Below are positions 34,720 through 44,079 of a DNA stretch of 64,000 nt, one piece after another; position 1 is the first letter of the stretch; each line of letters opens with the position of its first letter. This DNA comes from Lentimicrobium sp034005265. GTDB taxonomy: Bacteria; Bacteroidota; Bacteroidia; Bacteroidales; Lentimicrobiaceae. The DNA is taken from positions 1 to 64,000 of the forward strand of contig JAVEVB010000001.1 of the NCBI GenBank assembly GCA_034005265.1, written 5' to 3'. Below the pieces are notes generated by a model that was given only the letters and a program-made list of their open reading frames with translations, had not been told where the DNA came from and did not search any database. The translations under genes and the position numbers were made by a program.

Positions 34720-37332
34720 ATGAACGCTCAACTGGTCCGCCAAAAATTTCTCGATTTTTTTACTTCTAAAGAACATTTTATCGTTTCTTCTGCACCTATG
34801 GTTGTTAAGGATGATCCTACGCTTATGTTCACCAATGCAGGGATGAATCAGTTTAAAGATATTTTTCTCGGGAATTCTCCTGTAAAATATGCGCGCATCG
34901 CGAATTCGCAAAAGTGCTTACGGGTTTCAGGTAAACACAACGATCTGGAAGAGGTTGGTCACGATACTTATCATCATACCATGTTTGAAATGCTTGGCAA
35001 CTGGTCATTTGGTAATTATTTTAAGGAGGAAGCTATTGAGTGGGCATGGGAACTGCTTAACAAGGTATATGGCATTGATCAGGACAGGATGTATGTTACC
35101 ATTTTTGGAGGTGATGCCGGTGAAAATCTCAAAGAGGACAGTGAGGCGCTTGAATTCTGGAAAAAGTGGATTTCACCCGATCGTATTTTGAGGGGCAATA
35201 AGAAAGATAATTTCTGGGAAATGGGAGATACTGGTCCATGCGGCCCTTGTTCCGAAATTCATGTTGATATCAGGAATGCAGAAGATCGCAAACTAGTTGA
35301 CGGAGCCAGTCTGGTTAATGAAGGTCATCCATTGGTTATTGAAATCTGGAATCTGGTTTTTGTGCAATATAACCGTATGGCGAACGGCAGCCTGCAACCT
35401 CTTCCTGCTATGCATGTGGATACAGGTATGGGGTTCGAGCGTTTGTGCATGGTGCTTCAGGGTAAACAATCAAATTATGATACCGATGTTTTTCAGCCAA
35501 TCATTGAAAAAATTGCTGAAATCAGTTATATAAAATACGGATACTCATCCAAAACCGATGTTGCCATGCGTGTGGTGGCCGATCATCTGAGGGCAATTGC
35601 TTTTGCTGTTGCCGATGGACAATTGCCTTCAAATAACAAGGCTGGTTATGTTATTCGCAGGATATTGCGCAGGGCTGTGAGGTATGGATATACTTTTCTC
35701 AATCTTCAGGATCCTTTTATTCACAAACTTATCCCAACGCTCATTCAACAAATGGGTGCTTATTTCCCTGAAATAGTTGCCCAAAAGACGCTGATTGAAA
35801 AGGTCATTGCAGAAGAAGAGGCCTCTTTCCTGAGGACTTTATCGCACGGTATCCAGAAGTTTAATCAATACATTGCCACACATGCTGGAAACAATTCTAT
35901 TGAAGGTGATTTTGCTTTCGAATTGTACGATACCTTCGGTTTCCCGATTGACCTTACCGGATTGATGGCTCGTGAACTTGGCCTGACTGTTGACATGGAC
36001 GGTTTTAGTAAGGAGCTGGAACTCCAAAAGGAAAGATCAAGAAAAGATGCTAAACAGGAAACCGGGGACTGGGTTGTTTTTGATGATTCTTCAGCAGAAA
36101 GTTTTGTTGGATATGATGCTCTTGAAACAACAACCAAAATCACTCGTTACCGCGCTGTAATGTCCAAAGGTAAGCAGTCATTTCAGGTTGCACTTGCGGT
36201 AACACCATTTTATGCAGAGTCAGGTGGACAGGTTGGCGATACTGGGTATATAGAAGCCAATGGAGAGAAAATTTTAGTTCTGGATACAAAAAAAGAAAAT
36301 AATCTTATTTTACATACGACCACTGCATTACCTTCTGATCCAAAATCTGAAATTAAAGCGGTAGTGGATGCGGATGCACGAAGAAAAACAGCCGGTAATC
36401 ACTCGGCTACCCATTTGATGCATCATGCATTGAGGGATGTTTTGGGAACTCATGTTGAGCAAAAAGGGTCATTTGTAGGGCCTGATTATTTAAGGTTTGA
36501 TTTTTCTCATTTTCAGAAACTGAGCAATGAGGAAATAAATACCATTGAAAAGCAGGTGAACTCATTGATACGGCAAAACTTTGTTCTGGAAGAAAAACGT
36601 GATGTGCCCATGGAAACAGCCAAAGCGTCCGGAGCACTGGCCTTGTTTGGTGAAAAATATGGCGATAATGTAAGAATGATCCGATTTGGCGATTCTGTTG
36701 AATTGTGTGGAGGTACACATGCCCATGCTACCGGTGATATCGGGAGTTTTAAAATTTTGTCGGAGTCTGCCATTGCAGCCGGAGTCCGCCGGATTGAAGC
36801 CATTACTGCTGAAAAAGCCGAATCATTTTTCGAGCTCCAGATTGAAACGCTTACAGAAATAAAGGAGTTGGTAAAGAATCCGGTTGATCCTATCCGGGGA
36901 GTTAAGAATCTTATTGAAGAGAACAGTCGGCTAAAATCGGCACTAGATAAGTTGAATGCCGGGAAAGTGAATGATTTGTTTCGTGAGCTTCAATCAGCGA
37001 TTACGTCTCAAAATGGGATAAAATTGATTGCACGTAACCTTGATGTCAGCCCTGCGCTTGCGAAGGACCTTGCCTTTCGGCTTATGGAGTCGTCAGATGA
37101 TCTCATAATTGTTTTGGGAACTTCGTTTGAAGGCAAACCCGGGATTACTATAGGCGTTTGTGAGCCACTTGCCCGGGATGGGAAATTCAATGCTGGCAGC
37201 CTTGTACGAGAGCTCGCCAAAGATATAAAAGGCGGTGGGGGCGGTCAGCCCAATTTTGCCACTGCCGGTGGTAAAGACCTTGCCGGCCTCGTTGGAATTC
37301 CTGAGAGAGCCTTTAAGTTGATTTTTAAGTAA
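34720..37332 (+). CDS. alaS: Alanyl-tRNA synthetase
   Basis: AlaRS (870 residues) is full length. The class II catalytic core begins IRQKFLDFF-like VRQKFLDFFTSKEH and includes the MFTNAGMNQFKD motif, HTMFEMLGNWSFG and the GMGFERL motif 3. The editing domain has the zinc-site HSATHLMHHALR and the CGGTHAHATGDIG cysteine/histidine motif. The C-Ala domain ends with GGGGGQPNFATAGG. It charges tRNA-Ala and hydrolyses mischarged Ser/Gly. Confidence 0.97.
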   Translation: MNAQLVRQKFLDFFTSKEHFIVSSAPMVVKDDPTLMFTNAGMNQFKDIFLGNSPVKYARIANSQKCLRVSGKHNDLEEVGHDTYHHTMFEMLGNWSFGNYFKEEAIEWAWELLNKVYGIDQDRMYVTIFGGDAGENLKEDSEALEFWKKWISPDRILRGNKKDNFWEMGDTGPCGPCSEIHVDIRNAEDRKLVDGASLVNEGHPLVIEIWNLVFVQYNRMANGSLQPLPAMHVDTGMGFERLCMVLQGKQSNYDTDVFQPIIEKIAEISYIKYGYSSKTDVAMRVVADHLRAIAFAVADGQLPSNNKAGYVIRRILRRAVRYGYTFLNLQDPFIHKLIPTLIQQMGAYFPEIVAQKTLIEKVIAEEEASFLRTLSHGIQKFNQYIATHAGNNSIEGDFAFELYDTFGFPIDLTGLMARELGLTVDMDGFSKELELQKERSRKDAKQETGDWVVFDDSSAESFVGYDALETTTKITRYRAVMSKGKQSFQVALAVTPFYAESGGQVGDTGYIEANGEKILVLDTKKENNLILHTTTALPSDPKSEIKAVVDADARRKTAGNHSATHLMHHALRDVLGTHVEQKGSFVGPDYLRFDFSHFQKLSNEEINTIEKQVNSLIRQNFVLEEKRDVPMETAKASGALALFGEKYGDNVRMIRFGDSVELCGGTHAHATGDIGSFKILSESAIAAGVRRIEAITAEKAESFFELQIETLTEIKELVKNPVDPIRGVKNLIEENSRLKSALDKLNAGKVNDLFRELQSAITSQNGIKLIARNLDVSPALAKDLAFRLMESSDDLIIVLGTSFEGKPGITIGVCEPLARDGKFNAGSLVRELAKDIKGGGGGQPNFATAGGKDLAGLVGIPERAFKLIFK

Positions 37333-37464
37333 TTTTTGATCATCACTTACACTGAAGTGTTAATAAGTTCTACAAATGTTGAATTTTTAACGCGTAAAGT
37401 TTAAACAGTCCAAACTTTTGTTAATAAATATTGTTAAAGATTTGTACTGACAAAATCTCTAATA

Positions 37465-38370
37465 ATGTTTTATACTGGGGAACAAATGATCAAATATTCC
37501 ATCAAGGATCTTGAACAACTCACGGGAATAAAAGCCCACACCATTCGCATATGGGAAAAACGTTATCAATTCATTTCTCCTGAGCGAACGTCAACCAACA
37601 TAAGGTATTATTCAGACAGTGACCTCAAGAAGCTCCTCAACGTCTCTATCCTAAACCGTGAGGGTGTTAAAATCTCTACTATTGTCAATATGAGCAATGA
37701 AGAGATTAATGAGCGTATAATGAGTGTTTCTGAAACTTCCTATGATTATGACAATCAGATAGAGCAGCTTGTTATTTCAATGATTGACCTCGATGAATCG
37801 AGGTTTGACCGAATACTTTCTTCCTCTGTCATTAAGTTGGGATTTGACGATACTGTTATTAAAGTATTGTATCCTTTTTTTGAAAAAATCGGTATACTAT
37901 GGCAGATAGGTACGGTTTACCCTGCTCAGGAACATTTCGTATCCAACCTGGTTCGCCAAAAGCTTATTATTGCAATTGACGGTCAGTCTGGTTCCTATAA
38001 ACCTGATGCAAAAACATTTTTATTATATTTGCCTTCAAATGAATGGCATGAATTGGGACTTCTCTTTTATAGTTATCTGGTTAAGAAGACCGGCTATAAA
38101 GTGATTTATCTCGGTCAATCGGTTCCCTTTGAAGATCTGCTTGAAGTGAACCGCAGGCACCAGATTGATTATTTCCTTACATCTATTACCACACCCGTTA
38201 CACAACGAAAATATGCTGAGTATCTGCAACAGATGTCCCAGGCATTTACCGGGAAGAAAGTCTTTATTACTGGTTATCAGACCAATGAATTCAGCATTCA
38301 TTTACCTATAAATGTAGTAAGGGTAAGTGGACCTGAGGAGTTCTTAAAAGTATTGCAGCAGGAAGAATAA
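37465..38370 (+). CDS. CarH/LitR-like MerR regulator with B12-binding domain
   Basis: The 301-residue regulator has a MerR helix-turn-helix (about 10-75: YSIKDLEQLTGIKAHTIRIW, then RYYSDSDLKKLL), a helical cap and a C-terminal cobalamin-binding fold. The signatures of adenosylcobalamin photoreceptors are intact: the Wx9EH motif (Trp146, Glu156-His157) and ExHxxG (Glu193, His195, Gly198), with VIYLGQSVPFEDL after. In CarH these bind coenzyme B12, and light breaks the tetramer off DNA. An ECF sigma gene follows in the same direction. ATG 37465 or 37486 are possible. Confidence 0.86.
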   Translation: MFYTGEQMIKYSIKDLEQLTGIKAHTIRIWEKRYQFISPERTSTNIRYYSDSDLKKLLNVSILNREGVKISTIVNMSNEEINERIMSVSETSYDYDNQIEQLVISMIDLDESRFDRILSSSVIKLGFDDTVIKVLYPFFEKIGILWQIGTVYPAQEHFVSNLVRQKLIIAIDGQSGSYKPDAKTFLLYLPSNEWHELGLLFYSYLVKKTGYKVIYLGQSVPFEDLLEVNRRHQIDYFLTSITTPVTQRKYAEYLQQMSQAFTGKKVFITGYQTNEFSIHLPINVVRVSGPEEFLKVLQQEE

Positions 38371-38643
38371 ACAATTTTATTTTTTTTGCATTAATGGTGC
38401 GGCGATTTTTCGTTTGCACTTATCTGTATATTTCTCTTTTATTTACATATAATACAATGATATTCAACCGTATATATAATTAAATAAAAAATATTACAAA
38501 GTGCCAGTATCTTAATAAAAAAATTATTTCCCAATTTAGTACATAATTTGACTTTATTCCTTTGGATATGATATTGTTTACGGATTGTATATCAATACAT
38601 TAGTATTACAAGTTTATTGGTCTGTTGGTGTGGCTTCATTTTG

Positions 38644-38658
38644 GGACAATATGTGTCC
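38644..38658. promoter_or_regulatory. Operator-like inverted repeat
   Basis: GGACA (38644-38648) and TGTCC (38654-38658) with a 5-bp spacer, about 190 bp upstream of the sigma gene's -7 element. It contains the ACA...TGT core seen in some MerR/CarH-type sites. Binding is inferred only. Confidence 0.35.
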
Positions 38659-38821
38659 TGAAATGGGAATGCTAAATGTAAGAAAACTTGTTTAATTGAA
38701 ATGGCCAAAAAGTTCCACAAAAAAACATTATTTCGAAAATTGCATAGACAATTCAATATCAAGTAATTACAATGACATGTTGGATTTTTGACCTACTTTG
38801 AATATTAAAATAATGTTAAAA

Positions 38822-38854
38822 TTGTCGAATGTGTTTAATTTTGCATTATATTTG
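38822..38854 (+). promoter_or_regulatory. Probable promoter of the ECF sigma gene
   Basis: TATATTTG at 38847-38854 is a full -7 match, 37 bp before ATG 38892; TTG at 38822-38824 is the best -33 (22-bp spacer). Confidence 0.55.
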
Positions 38855-38891
38855 TTAAACAGTAATCAGAAAAACCAAAAACCATATAACC

Positions 38892-39398
38892 ATGACAGCT
38901 ATTGATTTCAGCAGAAAGCTCATTGATCTTCATGACAACCTTTCCTATTTTGCCAACACATTAACCAACAATCGCGAAGAAGCGAAGGACCTGATTCAGG
39001 ATACTTACCTGAAGGCTCTGACCCATCGTGATAAATTTGCCGATGATACCAACCTAAAAGCCTGGACTTACACCATCATGAAAAATACCTTCATCAACAA
39101 CTACCGAAGGAATCAAAAGGCAAATACCATTGTTGATACTACCGAAGATCTTTATTACCTGAATATTCCCCGTAAATCTGATTTTGTTTCACCTGAAAGT
39201 GCCTTAAGTACAAAGGAAATTAAGGCCGGTATTGCGCGATTGGAAGAAGATCAGCGCAAGCCCTTTGAAATGCATACTTCAGGTTATAAATATAAAGAAA
39301 TCGCTGAAAACCTCAACCTTTCCATTGGAACGGTAAAAAGTCGCATTTTCTTTACCCGTAAAAAACTTATGGACTCGCTCAAAGAGTTTCAAAGTTAA
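38892..39398 (+). CDS. ECF-type RNA polymerase sigma factor
   Basis: The 168-residue protein has region 2 (about 20-80: NREEAKDLIQDTYLKALTHRDKF, then LKAWTYTIMKNTFINNYRR) and region 4 (about 110-160: YKEIAENLNLSIGTVKSRIFFTRKKL). No anti-sigma factor gene is adjacent. The CarH-like regulator upstream is the obvious candidate to control it. It is transcribed alone between its own promoter and a strong terminator. Confidence 0.93.
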   Translation: MTAIDFSRKLIDLHDNLSYFANTLTNNREEAKDLIQDTYLKALTHRDKFADDTNLKAWTYTIMKNTFINNYRRNQKANTIVDTTEDLYYLNIPRKSDFVSPESALSTKEIKAGIARLEEDQRKPFEMHTSGYKYKEIAENLNLSIGTVKSRIFFTRKKLMDSLKEFQS

Positions 39399-39424
39399 GC
39401 CAGAACATTAATCGAGACTTTTTC

Positions 39425-39457
39425 AAATGCCCTGAATTTTTTCAGGGCATTTTTTTT
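39425..39457 (+). terminator. Terminator of the ECF sigma gene
   Basis: AAATGCCCTGAA (39425-39436), a TTTT loop, TTCAGGGCATTT (39441-39452) and a T run. A perfect 12-bp stem. Confidence 0.9.
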
Positions 39458-39642
39458 AATTGTGCTTGATAGAAGAATTACAGTGAAAAGTATTGGGAAA
39501 CTCACAGCAAACTGTGGCTATTAAGCAATAATCCAAGGTTGATCAATGTTAGATTAAGCCCGTAATAAGGAAAGAATTCTTGAAAAACAACTATGTAATT
39601 ACAATTCAATAGGGTACAATAGATTTGTTATTTTTCAGCACC

Positions 39643-40596
39643 CTAATTTTGATAAGGCTTTCGTTTCTCTGCTGGCTCATATGGAATTGTAAAACTGAAG
39701 GTAGAACCTTTGCCAAGGGTTGATTCAGCCCACATCTCACCACCAAGCAATTCGACAAACTTTTTTGACAGCGTTAGGCCAAGTCCGATGCCGCCAAAAT
39801 TCCGACTGTGTCCTTCGTCAAACTGCCTGAAACGCTCAAACAATATGTCCAGTTTCTCCTGCTGGAAACCCATTCCACTATCTTTTACGTAAAACTGAAC
39901 TTTTCGGTCTTCCAATAAATTATATCCAAACTCTATGTTACCTTCCTCTGTATATTTTAAGGCATTTTCAATGAGATTAACGAGGGTTTGCTTGAGTTTA
40001 TGCTCATCTGTCAGAATGGCAAATGCAGCGTCTTTATTGCTCTTTTTAACCCGAATGCCAATATGCTCTTTGTCTGCCAGCATTTTTTCAATGTTGAATT
40101 GTGAGGCAAGGCTCATGAGGAGGCCATTAACCTGACATGGTTCATATTGTAGCGTAACTATTCCGGATTCAATCTGGGCTATATCAAATATCTCGCCCAT
40201 AACATCCAGTAATTTATTGCTATTATCATGAATGAGGGTGGCAAACTGGTTTCGTTCCTCGGCAGAAAGCGTGCCATCATGTAAAAGTGATGAAAAGCCC
40301 ATAATCGCATTTAAAGGCGTGCGAATTTCATGGGAAACATTTGCCAGAAAATAGGTTTTTAAGCGATCAGATTCTTCTGCTTTTTCTTTTGCAAACTTCA
40401 GATCATTATGAACTTTAAGTGTTGAGGTGTTCTGAGTCTTAAGTAACTCTATCATTTGGTTTTTTTGGCGGGCAAGCTTGATGTACCAATATAAAATTAA
40501 AATAACAATTAACGCAAAAATAATAAATACCAGCAAAATTTCCGAGATCGAAAGATTGATTATTTTGTAAGCCAGAGTATAAATAGATGTTGACAT
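39643..40596 (-). CDS. Membrane histidine kinase without a sensor domain
   Basis: The 317-residue kinase has one membrane helix (about 18-38), a short coiled coil, the dimerisation/phosphoacceptor box FLANVSHEIRTPLNAIMGF (His89) and a HATPase domain with the N box (LVNLIENALKYT), G1 (VKDSGMGF) and G2 (GGIGLGLTLSKKFVELLGG). No periplasmic, PAS or GAF sensor is present and no response regulator lies nearby, so it is an orphan kinase. Leftward -7 candidates lie at 40646-40664. Confidence 0.92.
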   Translation of the reverse strand: MSTSIYTLAYKIINLSISEILLVFIIFALIVILILYWYIKLARQKNQMIELLKTQNTSTLKVHNDLKFAKEKAEESDRLKTYFLANVSHEIRTPLNAIMGFSSLLHDGTLSAEERNQFATLIHDNSNKLLDVMGEIFDIAQIESGIVTLQYEPCQVNGLLMSLASQFNIEKMLADKEHIGIRVKKSNKDAAFAILTDEHKLKQTLVNLIENALKYTEEGNIEFGYNLLEDRKVQFYVKDSGMGFQQEKLDILFERFRQFDEGHSRNFGGIGLGLTLSKKFVELLGGEMWAESTLGKGSTFSFTIPYEPAEKRKPYQN

Positions 40597-40645
40597 AGTG
40601 TTATTCGGAGATTAGAAAAGCGGGCTTAATTCTTTCATTTATTAA

Positions 40646-40664
40646 CAAATATAGTGCAAAGTTA
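40646..40664 (-). promoter_or_regulatory. Two possible -7 elements for the histidine kinase
   Basis: Leftward TATATTTG (40646-40653) and TAACTTTG (40657-40664) both match the consensus, 50-70 bp before ATG 40596. Confidence 0.45.
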
Positions 40665-40803
40665 ACAGAGAATGGTTCTAAATAATGACATACGACCTAT
40701 AGGAAGACTTGTTAGGTGGAATTGGGAATACTGGTAGGTTGTAATGCAGTGTGATTGGCTAACAGCTGCGAAGTGAAATACCTGTGCAGTGTAAACAGAC
40801 CTT

Positions 40804-41454
40804 TTATAAGTTGGAGATTTGAAGTGGATTAATGGTGTGTGTGCCAATGGGATAATCTTTCATGACAATATTTTTAAGAATCTCATAATGTTCGCGATTA
40901 TGGACGAAGTCAATTTCATTGGTATCAATGATAAGAATCCGCGTATCGGTTTGTTGCCGGATGTAATCAAAATAGCCACCCTGTATCTTGCCCAGATATT
41001 CGTGTTTAATGTCTAATTCATATGGCCTCCCGCGTTTAACGATGTTGGATTTGAGTTGGTCAACAGACAAGTACAGATATACCAGTAAGTCCGGGCGTGG
41101 AAGGGATAGGTTGATAATGTTAAACAAGCGGGCATAAAGGGCATATTCATCATCAGGTAGCGTTTGCCTGGCAAAAATGAGCGATTTGTTGATGAAGTAA
41201 TCGGAGATGGTAAAGGATTTGAAAAGGTCATTTACTGAAAGTTGTGTTTTCAATTGTTGAAAGCGGCTGGCCAGAAAGGATAACTCCAGGGGAAAGGCAT
41301 ACTTATCAGGATCGCGGTAAAATTTAGGCAGGAAGTCGTTGTCTTCAAACTGTTCAAGTATGAGCCTGGCATTGTAATCATTGGATAGCATGGTGGCCAG
41401 AGAGGTTTTTCCCGCACCAATGGTACCTTCAATGGCAATATAGTTATAATCCAT
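40804..41454 (-). CDS. Deoxynucleoside kinase
   Basis: The 216-residue enzyme phosphorylates deoxynucleosides in salvage. It has the P-loop IAIEGTIGAGKTSLA (residues 6-20), an EQFEDNDFLPKFYRDP substrate segment, and the lid region IVKRGRPYELD. It belongs to the dCK/dGK-like group; base preference is unclear. It follows folK by 12 bp in a leftward pair, an arrangement I associate with Bacteroidota. Confidence 0.9.
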   Translation of the reverse strand: MDYNYIAIEGTIGAGKTSLATMLSNDYNARLILEQFEDNDFLPKFYRDPDKYAFPLELSFLASRFQQLKTQLSVNDLFKSFTISDYFINKSLIFARQTLPDDEYALYARLFNIINLSLPRPDLLVYLYLSVDQLKSNIVKRGRPYELDIKHEYLGKIQGGYFDYIRQQTDTRILIIDTNEIDFVHNREHYEILKNIVMKDYPIGTHTINPLQISNL

Positions 41455-41466
41455 TTGTCAAAAGTA

Positions 41467-41958
41467 TTATGAGGCTGTTTCAAATAGTTCTACACCCAAA
41501 TTGTCCTCACAGGCATTTAATAATTCAGAAATATTTTGATTAAGTGAAGGATGAATAAAATCAGGCTCAATTTCACACAGTGGTACAAGGACAAAACGTC
41601 TTAAGTGCATTCTTGGATGAGGAACAATCAGATCCTTTTCATTTATGATAAGATTATCATAAAAGATTATGTCAATATCTATACTGCGAGGTTCATTTCT
41701 GTATCCATTCCGTTGCCGGCCAAGTATTTTTTCTATGTTCAGGATGTTTTGGAGCACTGCCTCCGGACAAAGCTCAGTTTTGATACTCAATGCCAGGTTC
41801 ACATAAGGTAGAGGGTCTTCCGTTCCCCAGGGATCAGTGTGGTAAAATGATGAAACATCCACAATGTCTCCTATTTGTTCGCCAATTTGCTCGATGGCTT
41901 TGTTTATGAGGTGGATGCGATCGCCAAGGTTACTTCCCAACATTAATATTACGTGCAC
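41467..41958 (-). CDS. folK: HPPK, 2-amino-4-hydroxy-6-hydroxymethyldihydropteridine diphosphokinase
   Basis: FolK (163 residues) transfers pyrophosphate from ATP to the pterin in folate synthesis. The N-terminal MLGSNLGDRIHLINKAI, the central ILGRQRNGYRNEPRSIDIDIIFYDN signature (split at about 95-119) and VPHPRMHLRRFVLVPLCEI are all present. It is the first gene of a leftward pair with the deoxynucleoside kinase, with a -7 element at 41981-41988. Confidence 0.95.
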   Translation of the reverse strand: MHVILMLGSNLGDRIHLINKAIEQIGEQIGDIVDVSSFYHTDPWGTEDPLPYVNLALSIKTELCPEAVLQNILNIEKILGRQRNGYRNEPRSIDIDIIFYDNLIINEKDLIVPHPRMHLRRFVLVPLCEIEPDFIHPSLNQNISELLNACEDNLGVELFETAS

Positions 41959-41980
41959 AGTTTATGTTTTAAAATGAACA

Positions 41981-41988
41981 CAAAAGTA
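41981..41988 (-). promoter_or_regulatory. -7 element (TActTTTG) for folK
   Basis: Leftward TACTTTTG, 22 bp before ATG 41958; no well-spaced -33. Confidence 0.52.
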
Positions 41989-42115
41989 AGAACCTTATAC
42001 AAATAATGGATCGGTTATTTGTCAATGTTACCAGTAAAATGTTGAAATATTGTAAATTTCAGGGATGTCATATGCTGAGAAACGCGTCATTTCAGTATAG
42101 TTTATTGTAACCCAG

Positions 42116-42132
42116 TGACGGTTGTTACGTCA
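42116..42132. repeat. TGACG-N7-CGTCA inverted repeat
   Basis: A perfect 5-bp-arm inverted repeat between folK and sppA, about 60 bp upstream of the sppA -7 element. It could be a regulator site, but short palindromes occur by chance. Confidence 0.3.
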
Positions 42133-42194
42133 TAGCAAATGTAAATCGACAGGAGTATTGAGGGGACGAATCCATGTAAAGCAATAAAAATCTG

Positions 42195-42202
42195 TACCTT
42201 TG
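42195..42202 (+). promoter_or_regulatory. -7 element (TAccTTTG) for sppA
   Basis: TACCTTTG, 20 bp before ATG 42223; no clear -33. Confidence 0.58.
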
Positions 42203-42222
42203 ACCCACTTAAAAATGAAAAT

Positions 42223-43989
42223 ATGAAACAGTTCTTTAAATTTATGTTCGCTTCCATGTTGGGATTTCTCCTGACTATGGTGATTGTTGGCCTCTTTATT
42301 GTGATACTCATAGGGTCACTTGTGGCTTTATCCGGGAAACAAGAAGTTTCCGTAAAACCAAATAGTGTATTGTTGCTTACCCTGGAGCAGCCGATCCCTG
42401 AACGAAGCAACGATAATCCTTTTAGTTTTAGTCAAACCTCATTTTTTACAACCAACAATGTTCCGGGTTTACTCGAAACCATTGATCTGATTGAAAAAGC
42501 TGCGGAGGATGATAATATTAAGGGTATTTATCTCAACCTTAGTCAGGTAGGGTCAGGAATGGCTACTCTTGAGGAAGTGAGAAATGCCCTGCTTATGTTC
42601 AAAGAATCAGGTAAATTCATTGTTTCTTATAGTGAAATGTATTCACAGAAGGCTTATTATCTTGCAACGGTTTCCGATCAGATATGTTTAAATCCGGAAG
42701 GTGCTCTTGATTTCAGAGGGATGGCTGCTGAAATTACTTTTTTCAAAGGCTTGCTTGATAAGCTTGATATCAATGCGCAGATAATCAGGCATGGGAAGTA
42801 TAAGAGTGCTATTGAGCCATTCATCAGTGACCAGATGAGTGAAGCAAATAAAGAGCAAACCCTTTCATACATTGGTTCCATCTGGAATCATATTCTCAAT
42901 GGTATAAGTGTCGCGAGGAATATTCCTGTTGATGAACTAAACCTGATAGCGGATTCTTTGTTGATCCAGACACCCGCAGACGCAGCAAAATATAAATTGG
43001 CGGATAAAATCATATACAAGGACCAGCTTTTAGACCTGATGAGGGAAAAGTTAGAAAAGGGTAAAGATGATAAAATTGATGTAATTACACTGGCTAAGTA
43101 TAAGGATGCCCCTGCAAAATCAAAGAAGTACTCCAAGGATAAAATTGCCGTAATATATGCCGCTGGAAGCATAGGAGGTGGCGAGGGCGATGAAACCTCT
43201 ATTGGCTCTGAAGGTATTTCAAAAGCGATACGCAAAGCGCGTAATGATAGTTCTGTTAAAGCTATCGTATTTCGGGTGAATTCCCCTGGTGGAAGTGCTT
43301 TGGCATCTGATGTTATTCTGCGTGAGATTAAACTTGCCCGTGAGGTAAAACCGGTAGTTGCTTCAATGGGTGATTATGCTGCTTCGGGAGGTTATTACAT
43401 TGCCTGTGCAGCCGACACTATTCTTTCCAATCCTACAACCTTAACCGGTTCAATAGGTGTTTTTGGAATTATTCCTGAATTTAGCAGTATGCTCAAAAAT
43501 AAATTCGGCATCACTATTGACAGGGTGATGACCAACAAACATGCGGATTATATTTCGGTAACCCGGCCAATGAGCCCATACGAAGAACAAATGATGACCC
43601 GGAGCATTGAACGCATTTATAGTGTATTTACAGGTCATGTTGCTGAAGGAAGAAATATGACCATGGAAGCGGTTGATAATATTGGACAAGGAAGGGTGTG
43701 GAGTGGAACGGAAGGTTTGAGTATCGGTCTGGTTGATAATCTCGGTGGTTTAAAAGAAGCCATACAGGTTGCTGCAAATATGGCCAATCTTGAAGATTAC
43801 CGCATCACTTCATTGCCTGAGGTTAAAGATCCCTTCACCAAAATTATGGATGAATTGCAAGGCACCCCTTCCGATACCCACCTGCAAAAAGAACTTGGAG
43901 CATTTTTCCCTCTGTTTATGGAATTGAAGACCCTCACTGAAATGGAAGGTCCGCAGGCACGTTTACCATTTTTTATGAATCTTTATTAA
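42223..43989 (+). CDS. sppA: Signal peptide peptidase SppA, long (67K) type
   Basis: The 588-residue membrane protease degrades cleaved signal peptides. An N-terminal membrane helix (about 10-34) is followed by two homologous S49 domains. The catalytic lysine lies in the first (IIRHGKYKSAIEPFISD) and the serine in the second (VNSPGGSALASDVI then MGDYAASGGYYIACA), as in the E. coli 67K enzyme. TGSIGVFGIIP follows. It has its own promoter and terminator. Confidence 0.95.
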   Translation: MKQFFKFMFASMLGFLLTMVIVGLFIVILIGSLVALSGKQEVSVKPNSVLLLTLEQPIPERSNDNPFSFSQTSFFTTNNVPGLLETIDLIEKAAEDDNIKGIYLNLSQVGSGMATLEEVRNALLMFKESGKFIVSYSEMYSQKAYYLATVSDQICLNPEGALDFRGMAAEITFFKGLLDKLDINAQIIRHGKYKSAIEPFISDQMSEANKEQTLSYIGSIWNHILNGISVARNIPVDELNLIADSLLIQTPADAAKYKLADKIIYKDQLLDLMREKLEKGKDDKIDVITLAKYKDAPAKSKKYSKDKIAVIYAAGSIGGGEGDETSIGSEGISKAIRKARNDSSVKAIVFRVNSPGGSALASDVILREIKLAREVKPVVASMGDYAASGGYYIACAADTILSNPTTLTGSIGVFGIIPEFSSMLKNKFGITIDRVMTNKHADYISVTRPMSPYEEQMMTRSIERIYSVFTGHVAEGRNMTMEAVDNIGQGRVWSGTEGLSIGLVDNLGGLKEAIQVAANMANLEDYRITSLPEVKDPFTKIMDELQGTPSDTHLQKELGAFFPLFMELKTLTEMEGPQARLPFFMNLY

Positions 43990-44009
43990 TTCTTTAAATA
44001 TTTGATTGA

Positions 44010-44050
44010 ATCCCGCCATGCAGCTTTTTAAGTCTGGCGTGATTTTTTTT
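44010..44050 (+). terminator. Terminator of sppA
   Basis: ATCCCGCCA (44010-44018) pairs with TGGCGTGAT (44035-44043) with one mismatch, followed by eight T. Confidence 0.72.
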
Positions 44051-44079
44051 AAGAAACATTTTTTCTTTATCCTTATCGA

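Larger units (their letters stand above)
38371..38891. other. AT-rich intergenic between CarH-like and ECF sigma genes
   Basis: This 521-bp stretch without a gene is strongly AT-rich. It contains an operator-like inverted repeat GGACA-N5-TGTCC (38644-38658) and the ECF sigma gene's promoter at its right end (38822-38854). No open frame here looks real. Confidence 0.5.
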
